Origin: an uncultured Alphaproteobacteria bacterium | GTDB lineage: Bacteria; Pseudomonadota; Alphaproteobacteria; CAAHEQ01; UBA3637 | DNA length: 28,082 nucleotides | Assembly: GCA_934216505.1 (NCBI GenBank) | Contig: CAKQBW010000013.1 | Location: 1-28,082, forward strand | Direction: 5' to 3' | Shown: in pieces, positions 16,443 to 24,377 of the stretch | Position numbering within the stretch: position 1 is the stretch's first letter | Layout: the number at the start of each line of letters is the position of its first letter | Notes under the pieces: generated by a model | The model's input: only the letters and a program-made list of their open reading frames with translations | Told to the model about the DNA's origin: nothing | Databases searched by the model: none | Translations under genes and position numbers: made by a program

Positions 16443-16892
16443 GGGAAAAAGATTTTGTTGGCTTCGGACCATGGGGGCGCTGCTTTGAAAAAGGCGCTGG
16501 TGCTTTATTTACAGGGACAAGGCTATGAAGTGCAAGATTTTGGTGTTAAAGATGCCCAGACCTCGGTGGATTATCCCGATAAGGCGTTTGAGTTGGTTCA
16601 GGCCATGCAATCCGATGAAGACGCACGTGGGGTTTTGATTTGTACAACGGGTATAGGGATGAGTATTGCCGCCAACCGTTTTCCCCTTATTCGGGGGGCA
16701 CTGGTTTTAAATGAAGACATGGCCCATATGTGTCGGGCGCATAATAATGCGAATGTGTTGATTTTCGGGGCAAAATATACCTCTATTGAGGTGGCACAAA
16801 AATGTTTGGATGCTTTTTTAAAGACGCCCTTTGACGGGGGACGCCATGAACGGCGTGTTCAAAAACTGACTCAGTTGGGGGAAAAAGCATGA
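16437..16892 (+). CDS. rpiB: Ribose-5-phosphate isomerase B
   Basis: 151 residues, interconverting ribose 5-phosphate and ribulose 5-phosphate. Family blocks visible: ASDHGGAALKK (D11, H12), the active-site cysteine C69 in CTTGIGMSIAANR, and C99/H102 in CRAHNNANVL. I chose the ATG at 16437 rather than the TTG at 16431, because AGGAAGG (16422-16428) is then 8 bases upstream; the TTG would be only 2 bases away. The stop overlaps the nrdR start in an ATGA. Confidence 0.95.
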   Translation: MQGKKILLASDHGGAALKKALVLYLQGQGYEVQDFGVKDAQTSVDYPDKAFELVQAMQSDEDARGVLICTTGIGMSIAANRFPLIRGALVLNEDMAHMCRAHNNANVLIFGAKYTSIEVAQKCLDAFLKTPFDGGRHERRVQKLTQLGEKA

Positions 16893-17359
16893 AGTGTCCT
16901 TTTTGTGGTTTTTTGGATACTCAGGTAAAAGATTCCCGTCCCAATGAAGACGGTACGATGATACGGCGGCGGCGGGAATGCCCCAAATGTCGTGCCCGTT
17001 TTACCACCACGGAAACAGTTCAGCTGCGTGATTTAATTGTGATTAAAAAGAATGGCACACGGACACCATTCAGTCGGGATAAGTTGGCGCGGTCCATTAT
17101 TTTGGCGGTGCGTAAGCGGGATATAGATTTGGATAAAATAGATTTGTTGATTAATCGGATTGTCAGTTCTTTGGAACAAACAGGTGAAACAGAAATTCAA
17201 TCTTCGGAAATAGGGCGTCATGTGATGCAATCTTTGTTGGCCTTGGACAAAGTGGCCTATATTCGGTATGCGTCTGTGTATAAAAATTTCGCCACAACAA
17301 ATGATTTTGAAGAATTTGTGAAAAACTTAACAGGAAAAAGGAAGAAAAATGATAAATAA
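16889..17359 (+). CDS. nrdR: Transcriptional repressor NrdR
   Basis: 156 residues. The N-terminal zinc ribbon has C3, C6, C31 and C34, with the basic RRRRECPKCRARF stretch. An ATP-cone domain (about 46-136) follows, beginning VIKKNGTRTPFSRDKL. NrdR senses ATP/dATP and represses ribonucleotide reductase genes by binding NrdR boxes; none is evident in this window. It sits between rpiB (4-bp overlap) and nusB (11-bp overlap), in a coupled operon. Confidence 0.97.
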   Translation: MKCPFCGFLDTQVKDSRPNEDGTMIRRRRECPKCRARFTTTETVQLRDLIVIKKNGTRTPFSRDKLARSIILAVRKRDIDLDKIDLLINRIVSSLEQTGETEIQSSEIGRHVMQSLLALDKVAYIRYASVYKNFATTNDFEEFVKNLTGKRKKNDK

Positions 17360-17822
17360 TTCAAAGCAACCTTATACGAATGCTCGCTTGGGGGCTGTTC
17401 AGGCGATTTACGCCAAAACTTGTGGCACAGAAAGTTGGGAAAAGGTGATGAGCCAATTTTTACTTCAGGAATTGGGAAATGAGGCTATTCAAGAAGAATC
17501 AGGTCATGAACACTATATTCCTGTGGCCCCGATGGACGAAGCTCTATTTACCCATTTGGTTCAATATGTGCGGGATAATTACGATACTTTAAATCAGATG
17601 GTGGAGGATGCTTTTTCGGATAAGATTCAACGGGACAAAGTGGATACGACTTTGCGGGCTATTTTATTGTCAGGGATAGCGGAATTTTTTGTGAATGCAA
17701 CTTTGGATGCGCCTATTATTATCAACGAATATACGGATATAGCCCGTTCGTTTTATGCGGGACCTCAGGTCAAGATTGTTAATGCTGTGTTGGATAAAGT
17801 GGGAAAAACTTTACGTTCTTGA
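17349..17822 (+). CDS. nusB: Transcription antitermination factor NusB
   Basis: 157 residues. It opens with NARLGAVQAIYA and ends with the diagnostic INEYTDIARSFY and VKIVNAVLDKVGK blocks of NusB. NusB with NusE binds boxA RNA during rRNA transcription. The middle (about 35-60) is longer and more acidic than in E. coli NusB. The start lies inside nrdR, after an AAAGGAAGAAAAATG context, which suggests coupled translation. A run of 57 bp separates it from the next gene. Confidence 0.9.
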   Translation: MINNSKQPYTNARLGAVQAIYAKTCGTESWEKVMSQFLLQELGNEAIQEESGHEHYIPVAPMDEALFTHLVQYVRDNYDTLNQMVEDAFSDKIQRDKVDTTLRAILLSGIAEFFVNATLDAPIIINEYTDIARSFYAGPQVKIVNAVLDKVGKTLRS

Positions 17823-17879
17823 TAAAAAAGACTTGCCATTTTAAAAAAAAGAGATTAAAGTGGTATAAAAGGGGGAAAA

Positions 17880-19454
17880 ATGCTTTATTTAATGGCTGTT
17901 TTAACATTTTTGGCGGGGATATTATTTTATACCCTTTCTCCCCGTGAAGACAGATTAAATATGGATGTTTTTCAAGGCGAACCGTTTATTCAATCTTTTT
18001 TGTCGCAACACCAAGCGGCCAAAGATTATTTACGGCGATGGTATGGGATTAATAAGCCCCAGGATACAAGTGTTTTTAATTTGCGACCTGAACTTGTGAA
18101 TTACCTATCGGGGGGCTTGGATCATGAAATGTGTGGTGATGAAGATCATCCCGACACATTGAATCAAGCCAGAGATCCGCTAGGGGATAGTACAGCCCCC
18201 TGTTTTGTGTCCCGTGTGGTGTGTACGACAATTAATGGGGCGGCGACCCAAAACTGTGCGAGTTCTGATCCGAATGTTCCTGAACCAACGATTTATGTTG
18301 TGACTTATGGGGGATTGACGAAGGAGGGCCATCGCCCCGCCTGGTGGCCAAAAGGGAGTACCTCACGGGTGCGTCAATACGAACGGTGGCGGCGTGCGTT
18401 TGCTTCCCGTACAACGGGATCTACTTCTTGTGGGACGATTTTTGAAAAGAAGGGTTTGGACGGTCGTTCTCAGTACTGTTTGGATATTGGGGCGGCGACT
18501 TTTAAAAAAGATGGCAGTTGCGCTAAAGTGATTCCCGAGGGTGTGTTAAGTGGTTTATTTGAGGGGGGGGAGCCGACTTCGGATATGTTTTTTTGTATGT
18601 CTAAAGTTAAGCAAGGGCCATTTCCCTATTATCCCGCCAGTTTGCAGAGGTTTTGGGATGGCTTGGATAATCAAAATAAACATGCCCCAAATTCATCGGA
18701 ATCAACCCGTTTGTCGGGGGCAGGGGGTAAGTGGTTGGATTTGGTTTCTTCTCAACCTGCGGGACAATACACACAAGACGATATTTTTGATAATCTCCCC
18801 TCTTCCCCTTCTTATTTTGATGATGTCCCCGCCATTGTTTTAAATGGAAGTTCTGCAAGGGTTGATTTTGATATGAACTCATCTATTTTAAAAAATGATT
18901 TTACTTTAACGATTTTGTTTGGGTTTAATAAAAAACTCCCTGAGGCAACATTGTTTTCTTTTGATGATGGGAGAGGTGCTTCTAAAACATCATTCGGCCT
19001 ATCCATCGGGGGCGCAAGCAAAGGAGAAAAAAACGGTGTTCAACTTGTTCTGACTTTTGAAAAAAGTGGCGTAAAAGACCCTTATTCTTTTACAAGAACA
19101 TATTTGGATTATACCGTTTATGAAAACTTGGTGAGTACGGTTACTGTGCGGCGCCAAGGCGATCGTATTTCCCTTTATTTGGGCAGTTATATTCAACATG
19201 ACCCCGCCATTGATGGCGTGTTATCTGAGGATCAAAAAGAGATTTTGACAACGCTGGGGGGCTTGGATAAACAGAAAATGAAAATGACCAGTGGGGGCGT
19301 GGACGACAATCAAAAAGTTTATGTGTATGGGGTGCGTTTTTTTAACAGGGCCTTGACGACCGGCGAAATTTACGATATGTATAAAGAAGATGCATGGCGT
19401 TTCCCCATGTATATCGCAACAAAATATGTTGGGGAACCTGCGCCCAATCCATAA
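17880..19454 (+). CDS. Membrane-anchored surface protein with LamG-like domain
   Basis: 524 residues. One N-terminal hydrophobic segment (about 1-18) serves as anchor or uncleaved signal. A cysteine-containing region follows (about 75-245), including CGDEDHPD, CFVSRVVCTTINGAATQNC and SRVRQYERWRRAFASR. The C-terminal 220 residues read as a concanavalin/LamG-like jelly roll: AIVLNGSSARVDF, FTLTILFGFN, LVSTVTVRRQGDRISLYLG, then VYVYGVRFFNRALTTGEIYD. Such domains bind glycans or proteins; the ligand is unknown. It is followed after 15 bp by the large prepilin-like gene, so the two probably act together on the cell surface. A run of eight G lies in the coding sequence (18563-18570). The ribosome-binding site is AGGGGGAAAA. 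The N-terminal half is unrecognised. Confidence 0.7.
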   Translation: MLYLMAVLTFLAGILFYTLSPREDRLNMDVFQGEPFIQSFLSQHQAAKDYLRRWYGINKPQDTSVFNLRPELVNYLSGGLDHEMCGDEDHPDTLNQARDPLGDSTAPCFVSRVVCTTINGAATQNCASSDPNVPEPTIYVVTYGGLTKEGHRPAWWPKGSTSRVRQYERWRRAFASRTTGSTSCGTIFEKKGLDGRSQYCLDIGAATFKKDGSCAKVIPEGVLSGLFEGGEPTSDMFFCMSKVKQGPFPYYPASLQRFWDGLDNQNKHAPNSSESTRLSGAGGKWLDLVSSQPAGQYTQDDIFDNLPSSPSYFDDVPAIVLNGSSARVDFDMNSSILKNDFTLTILFGFNKKLPEATLFSFDDGRGASKTSFGLSIGGASKGEKNGVQLVLTFEKSGVKDPYSFTRTYLDYTVYENLVSTVTVRRQGDRISLYLGSYIQHDPAIDGVLSEDQKEILTTLGGLDKQKMKMTSGGVDDNQKVYVYGVRFFNRALTTGEIYDMYKEDAWRFPMYIATKYVGEPAPNP

Positions 19455-19469
19455 CGAAAGGAAGGTCAA

Positions 19470-21278
19470 ATGATGATTTTAGATTCAGAAAAAAGCAAAT
19501 TGCAACGTGGCTCTATTATGTTAGAGGTGATTGCTGTTTTGGCCTTAATGGGGGTGATGGGGGCGATGCTTTTTCGTCAGATTTATCAAAGAAACCAAGA
19601 ATTACACAACATTCAAATGGCGTCAGAAATTCGGACAGTGAAAGAGGCTTTCGCGGCTTATATTCAGGCAAATGCCGCCGATATTCAAACGAAGTGTCAT
19701 GACAGTATTCCTTCCCCTACTAGTGATGAGGTAAAGCCTTGTTTAGCACCGGATTTGGATTTGGTCGCAGGAATAAAAGAATACTTACCCGATGGCTGGT
19801 TTACAGGTGATACATTGGGGGACTACTATCATTTTACTTTATGGTTTTATCGTCAGCGAGATGCCTCTCAAGCGGTAAAAATGTACGGTGTGATTGCCCC
19901 CACAGATAAGACATTACCCGCCACAGGGTGGAACTTTAAAAGGGCGGCACGGGTGTCTTTGTTGATTGGGGCCGATGGTGGGGCTTATGCGTCAGATATT
20001 ACTAATGACGATATTGCGGGGTCTTTGGGGACATGGCATTTAAAAGCAGATCCTGATGATCCAAGAAGTTATAACCCCGAGGATTATGGATTGGTAACAG
20101 ACAAGCCAACTTATGTTGCGATGACGGGGTTGGATAATTTTACCCCTGAATATGATAAAGAGGAGGTACGGGTAAATCTTCAAAAAGTCCTTAATTTACA
20201 AATCAGCGATTTAAATGCCTATCATCTATTTTCTGTAGCAAACAAAGATAGCGACTGTTTTACGACTGGGGATAATGGTAGTATAAAACATCATCAAGCA
20301 AAAAAGGAGAATGGGGTTTATGTAGTTGAAAATGATACCGTGACGGATCCATTAGTGGGGGGAAACTGTTTGCCGACTTTTTGGGTAGATCCCAATAATG
20401 GAACGGTAAATACTTCGGTGGATTTAAATGTCGGTAAGACGAGTGGGGGAGCGAATAGTGTTCCTGCGATACGTTTGTCCAAAAATGGGGTGATTCTTTT
20501 TAGTAAAACGGTGCAAGATCCTCAGGACGGCGATAAAGAGAAATCATATCTTTTGGATCCTGCCTATACTTCCATTATGAATGATATCAAGTTGGTTTCC
20601 CGTGGCGGTGCTTCTTTGTCCGATATCCTGCCCAACTATATTTTGAAAAGTGTAGAGGAAATAGAAAATGGGGAGAAAAGTAATATTACTTTACCAGATT
20701 GTCCCACAGGGTATGTAGGGGCGCTGGTTGTTATTCCCACCAGTTGGGCTCCCCGTGGATTGAGTGTGGATATTCCTGCTTTATCTTTTAACAAAGACGC
20801 AAAAACAAAATCCGAAGAAGTGACCGTAAATGTGGATAATAAAGTTAATATTCCGGCTTTATCTTTTAACGAAAACACAGCAAAAACACAAGCCTACTCG
20901 AATGTAGCTGTAAATAATGATACGGGTGTGTGTGTGCAAATTGGTGGAAATATAACAGCGTTTGAAAAACCTACTACTACTACTACTACAGTTATTATTG
21001 GAAAAAGAACACTCAACGGCACTTCTGTTGTTTGTAGTAAGGATAATACCGCAAAGGGTATTGTTCAAATTTATTGTGTTTTTCAGGAAGCCAGTACTTT
21101 CACAAATAAAAGTGCTTGTGAAGCGGCGGGATATACTTGGAATGGTGTAACAGCAACATGTGGAGGAGAAAAGAAACCAATTAAACGCCCTGCCGCAGAT
21201 TGGACCGCCGCCAAGACGGAAAGTGAATGCTATGCCTTGGGGGGAACTCAGTGGAGTACCAACGGTACCTGTAGTTAA
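19470..21278 (+). CDS. Large prepilin-like surface protein
   Basis: 602 residues. The N-terminus carries a type IV prepilin site: G14, cleavage before S15, glutamate at +5 (E19), then a hydrophobic helix (VIAVLALMGVMGAMLF) and a long amphipathic helix. Beyond about residue 60 the sequence is not a standard pilin and is far longer than one. This suggests a minor, tip or adhesin-type pilin. Residues 433-484 are two 26-residue repeats starting V-x-IPALSFN. A threonine run follows, then a C-terminus with two similar cysteine units (CEAAGYTWNGVTATC and CYALGGTQWSTNGTC). No prepilin peptidase or pilus motor is in the window. The ribosome-binding site is AAGGAAGG. The function is inferred. Confidence 0.7.
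   Translation: MMILDSEKSKLQRGSIMLEVIAVLALMGVMGAMLFRQIYQRNQELHNIQMASEIRTVKEAFAAYIQANAADIQTKCHDSIPSPTSDEVKPCLAPDLDLVAGIKEYLPDGWFTGDTLGDYYHFTLWFYRQRDASQAVKMYGVIAPTDKTLPATGWNFKRAARVSLLIGADGGAYASDITNDDIAGSLGTWHLKADPDDPRSYNPEDYGLVTDKPTYVAMTGLDNFTPEYDKEEVRVNLQKVLNLQISDLNAYHLFSVANKDSDCFTTGDNGSIKHHQAKKENGVYVVENDTVTDPLVGGNCLPTFWVDPNNGTVNTSVDLNVGKTSGGANSVPAIRLSKNGVILFSKTVQDPQDGDKEKSYLLDPAYTSIMNDIKLVSRGGASLSDILPNYILKSVEEIENGEKSNITLPDCPTGYVGALVVIPTSWAPRGLSVDIPALSFNKDAKTKSEEVTVNVDNKVNIPALSFNENTAKTQAYSNVAVNNDTGVCVQIGGNITAFEKPTTTTTTVIIGKRTLNGTSVVCSKDNTAKGIVQIYCVFQEASTFTNKSACEAAGYTWNGVTATCGGEKKPIKRPAADWTAAKTESECYALGGTQWSTNGTCS
20766..20921 (+). repeat. Two tandem 78-bp repeats inside the prepilin-like gene
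   Basis: Units 20766-20843 and 20844-20921 each encode 26 residues beginning V-x-IPALSFN with a KT and a V-x-V-x-N later. The first about 27 bases are nearly identical and the remainder has diverged. The period is a multiple of three, so repeat number could change without breaking the frame. Confidence 0.7.
20971..20988 (+). repeat. (CTA)6 microsatellite
   Basis: Six perfect CTA units in the coding sequence encode a run of threonines. Slippage would add or remove threonine without a frameshift. Confidence 0.8.
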
Positions 21279-21511
21279 AAGCCTTTCTTTTTTTGGGGGG
21301 GGTCTGTTCTCTCTCCTGCCGTCATTCTGAGCGTAGCGAAGAATCCATATACCACGGACGCTAACATGGATTCTTCGGGGGATAAGCCCCCATCAGAATG
21401 ACAGCGTGTTTAATTTCCCTTGGATTCTTCGGTCATGATATTCCCTCAGAATGACACACTTTCTTTTCTGTCATTCCTGCGAAAGCGGGAATCTCATTAA
21501 AGATGACAGGA
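21279..21511. repeat. Intergenic cluster of palindromic dispersed repeats
   Basis: The 233-bp gap between the prepilin-like gene and mutY holds no gene. It opens with a T7-G8 tract (21288-21302). Next comes an inverted repeat: GTCATTCTGA (21321-21330) and GAAGAATCCAT (21338-21348) are matched by ATGGATTCTTC (21366-21376) and TCAGAATGAC (21393-21402), with a G5/C5 mini-hairpin in between. A third half-copy lies at 21420-21455. A different unit with an 8-bp stem and GAAA loop lies at 21470-21497 (CATTCCTGCGAAAGCGGGAA). Repeats of these two styles are scattered in many bacterial genomes, including alphaproteobacteria. They could fold as transcriptional ends for both flanking convergent genes. 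Confidence 0.75.
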
Positions 21512-22507
21512 TTAGATTCTCTTAATTACTTTTTTCATCAAAGTGGAAAAAGGGTAGGCGTTGAAATCAGATTTTTTGACCCAAATACAATCTTGTATTT
21601 TTTCTTGAACTTCTTGCGGTAATATATTGTTTTTATTTAATTTTATTACTTCTAAAATCAATTTAAAGTGCGTAAAAGTATGGGTAATTTTTGGTCCAGA
21701 TAGGTCCCCCGATTTTTGTATCCATGGAAATTCCCACAAACCGTGCAATAACCCTTTTTCCGTCCTTTGACGAATCAGATATTCCCCTTGATTGTTCTGA
21801 ATTAAAAAAACTTGTCCCTTAACCTCTTTTTTGGCCAGTTTCTTAATCAGGGGAATTTGCTCTTGGATTCCTTTTTGACGGGCCACACAATTTTCCCGCC
21901 AAGGACACAATTCACATCTTGGATGCGTGGGGGTGCAAACGGTGGCCCCTAAATCCATAATAGCACTGGCATAATCTGCCCCATGATCAGGGCTGGTTAA
22001 TTTTTGCGCAATGGGGTAAATGTCTTTGGCCTCTACTTGATGCTGAATCCCATTTAACCGAGCAATGACACGAATCACATTCCCATCTACGACTGTTTCG
22101 GGTTGGTTAAAAGCAAAGCAACAAATACTGCTGGCAGAATAAGGGCCAATCCCAGGCAGCTTTAATAACTTTTCCCTATCATTGGGGATAATCCCATGGT
22201 ATTCTTTCATTAAAACTTTGGCACATTCGTGAATTTTGCGGGCCCTTGTGTAATACCCCATTCCTTGCCATGCCAACAAAACCTCTTGTTCATCGGCGTT
22301 GGCAAGGGCTTCAATCGTGGGAAATTTTTCCATCCATTTTAAAAAATAATGAATGACAGTGGCCACAGTTGTTTGTTGCAACATAATCTCACTAATCCAC
22401 ACAGCATAGGCATTTTCATGTGCCCCGCCTTTGACACGCCAAGGCAGTTCCCGTCCATAAACTTGATACCAATCAAGTAATTGAGTTGTCAGATTCATTT
22501 TCGTCAT
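21512..22507 (-). CDS. mutY: Adenine DNA glycosylase MutY
   Basis: 331 residues. It removes adenine mispaired with 8-oxoguanine. The helix-hairpin-helix glycosylase domain has E40 in SEIMLQQT and D141 in VVDGNVIRV, spaced as in E. coli (37 and 138). The iron-sulfur loop C191, C198, C201, C207 has the exact C-x6-C-x2-C-x5-C spacing. The C-terminal NUDIX-like domain (about 215-331) is short but present. Start at 22507 or at the nearby Met at 22498; either overlaps the end of the Hsp100 gene, so translation is probably coupled. Confidence 0.95.
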   Translation of the reverse strand: MTKMNLTTQLLDWYQVYGRELPWRVKGGAHENAYAVWISEIMLQQTTVATVIHYFLKWMEKFPTIEALANADEQEVLLAWQGMGYYTRARKIHECAKVLMKEYHGIIPNDREKLLKLPGIGPYSASSICCFAFNQPETVVDGNVIRVIARLNGIQHQVEAKDIYPIAQKLTSPDHGADYASAIMDLGATVCTPTHPRCELCPWRENCVARQKGIQEQIPLIKKLAKKEVKGQVFLIQNNQGEYLIRQRTEKGLLHGLWEFPWIQKSGDLSGPKITHTFTHFKLILEVIKLNKNNILPQEVQEKIQDCIWVKKSDFNAYPFSTLMKKVIKRI

Positions 22508-24377
22508 TTGAATTATCTTCTATGATTTCACTGGTCTCTGAATCAGAGACATTTTCCACCGCTTCAATAGGGTCTTCTTCCTCTGCTTCAGGTTGTTTTT
22601 CAGGGGTTTTAATTTCCATAGCAGGGGCGTTTGCCGTGGCAGGCTTGGCGTAAATACGCAATTTACGTCCTGATTCATCTACATTCAAAAAGACAGGCTG
22701 ACCTGGGTGGATTCTGTCTTGCATAATCAGTAAAGAAAGGGGCGTTTCCACTTGTTCTTGAATCAAACGCTTTAATGCCCGTACCCCAAATTTAGAGGTA
22801 AATACTTCATCAACAAACCAATCCTTGGCTTTTTCATCTACGGTCACCAAATAATTTAATGCTTTCGCCCGTTTTAATAATTTATTCAGGTGAATTTCAA
22901 CAATCTGGCGCAAGTGTTCAGGCTTTAATTGGTGGAAGGAGACAATATCGTCTAAACGGTTTAAAAATTCAGGACGGAAGTATTCGGTCAGTTTTTCTAC
23001 CCGCTGATAACTGGGCAAAGTTGCCCCGACATTGGACGTCAAAATAATAATCGTATTTCTGAAATCTACGGTGACGCCTTTACTGTCTGTCAGGCGTCCT
23101 TCGTCCAATAGTTGCAACATCAAGTTTAAAATATCCAAGTGGGCTTTTTCAATTTCGTCAAACAAAACGACTTGAAAAGGTTTCAGGCGCACCGCCTCGG
23201 TCAAAAGTCCCCCGTGTTCAAAGCCTGGTGTGCCTGGGGGAGGGCCTATCAATCGGGTGACTGAGGAACGTTCCATGTATTCGGACATATCAATACGCAG
23301 TAAAGCCGTTTCATCGTTAAACATAAAATCCGCCAAAGACTTGGCCAACTCTGTCTTACCTACACCCGTTGTCCCCACAAATAAGAATGAACCAATGGGA
23401 CGGTTGGGGTCTTGTAAGCCTGACCGAGAACGGCGCAAAGCGTCCGCCACAACTTTAACGGCATTGTCTTGCCCCACGACCCGTTGGCGCAAGATATCTT
23501 CTGCTTTGGCCAAACGCTCACGGTCTTCGGCATCAACTTTTTCAACGGGAATCCCTGTCCAATCGGCAATTGTTCTGAAGCAAAAATCTTGGGTCAAAGT
23601 GTTGGATTCTTCTGCCACTTCTCCACGGGCAATATCCATCATTAACAAACTGGCCGAATCGTCCAATAAATCCAAGGCTTTTTCGGGAAAGGCCCGTTGT
23701 TTGATATAGCGACCTGTCAGTTGGCAGGCGACCTTGACGGTGTCATCGGGAATTTGAATGGAATAGTGCTGTTCCAGAGCCTTTTTACGGGCGATACAGA
23801 TTTGAATGCTTTCCTCTAGGGTGGGTTCTTCTAACAACAAAGACTGCATACACCCCATCACAGCCGTATCTTTTTCCAAGTGTCCCACAAAATTGAGGGT
23901 ATCCGTTTCCACTAAACAATTGATTTGTCCCCCTAAAAGACAGAGTTTCAAAAATTTGGCAGGCTCACGATTTTCTGGGTTTGTTTCAACGGGAACCAAA
24001 AAACTAATATCCTTTAAGTAAAGTAATTTTTGATGGTTAGAATCCACAACTAATTGTAAAACATTTTTGACCAATTCTTCATATTCGGTGTCGCTTTTAC
24101 TGGCCAACATAATTTTGGCAATGTCCAACCCCACTACTTCACGAGTTTGCATATATTCTGGGGCGCTTTCGCTGCACATAAAAGCAATCAACCCCTCCAT
24201 CAAGGCGGTTTTCCCGATACCACTTGTTCCCACAATGACAGGGTTGTTTTTTGTGTTTCGGAGTAAAATATGAATCAATCGTTCTAATTCTTTTTCCCGT
24301 CCGATAAGTTGCGTGAGTTTTCCTTCCTTTGCCAAAGAAGTATAGTTGATTAAAAATGAATTAAAATCTTGAGGCAT
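22473..24377 (-). CDS. Divergent Hsp100/Clp ATPase without N and M domains
   Basis: 634 residues with two AAA+ modules. D1 (about 20-250) keeps Walker A (GTSGIGKT, 50-57), but its Walker B is LYLKDI (120-124) where LFIDEI is usual, and the finger region reads LEKDTAVMGCMQ instead of the usual ALxRRFQ, so both arginines are gone. D1 also lacks the KYRG pore loop. D2 (about 295-575) has intact Walker A (335-342), Walker B (VVLFDE, 403-408), finger R474 and sensor 2 (GVRAL). Its pore loop, however, is PPGTPGF (380-386) where PPGYVGY is usual. There is no Clp N-domain, no ClpB middle coiled coil and no IGL/IGF ClpP-docking loop. The tail (from about 582) is acidic and disordered. The role is unknown; peptide threading by the usual route is doubtful. 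The start directly follows the stop of the secreted-protein gene, with an AGGAGAG site. Confidence 0.85.
   Translation of the reverse strand: MPQDFNSFLINYTSLAKEGKLTQLIGREKELERLIHILLRNTKNNPVIVGTSGIGKTALMEGLIAFMCSESAPEYMQTREVVGLDIAKIMLASKSDTEYEELVKNVLQLVVDSNHQKLLYLKDISFLVPVETNPENREPAKFLKLCLLGGQINCLVETDTLNFVGHLEKDTAVMGCMQSLLLEEPTLEESIQICIARKKALEQHYSIQIPDDTVKVACQLTGRYIKQRAFPEKALDLLDDSASLLMMDIARGEVAEESNTLTQDFCFRTIADWTGIPVEKVDAEDRERLAKAEDILRQRVVGQDNAVKVVADALRRSRSGLQDPNRPIGSFLFVGTTGVGKTELAKSLADFMFNDETALLRIDMSEYMERSSVTRLIGPPPGTPGFEHGGLLTEAVRLKPFQVVLFDEIEKAHLDILNLMLQLLDEGRLTDSKGVTVDFRNTIIILTSNVGATLPSYQRVEKLTEYFRPEFLNRLDDIVSFHQLKPEHLRQIVEIHLNKLLKRAKALNYLVTVDEKAKDWFVDEVFTSKFGVRALKRLIQEQVETPLSLLIMQDRIHPGQPVFLNVDESGRKLRIYAKPATANAPAMEIKTPEKQPEAEEEDPIEAVENVSDSETSEIIEDNSNDENESDNSIT

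Noticed and set aside
21288..21302. T7-G8 tract as a phase-variation switch
   Set aside because: It lies after the stop codon of the prepilin-like gene and before a convergent gene, so length change would not alter any visible protein.
21321..21497. CRISPR array
   Set aside because: The repeats are palindromic halves with irregular spacing, not regular direct repeats with uniform spacers, and no cas genes are present.
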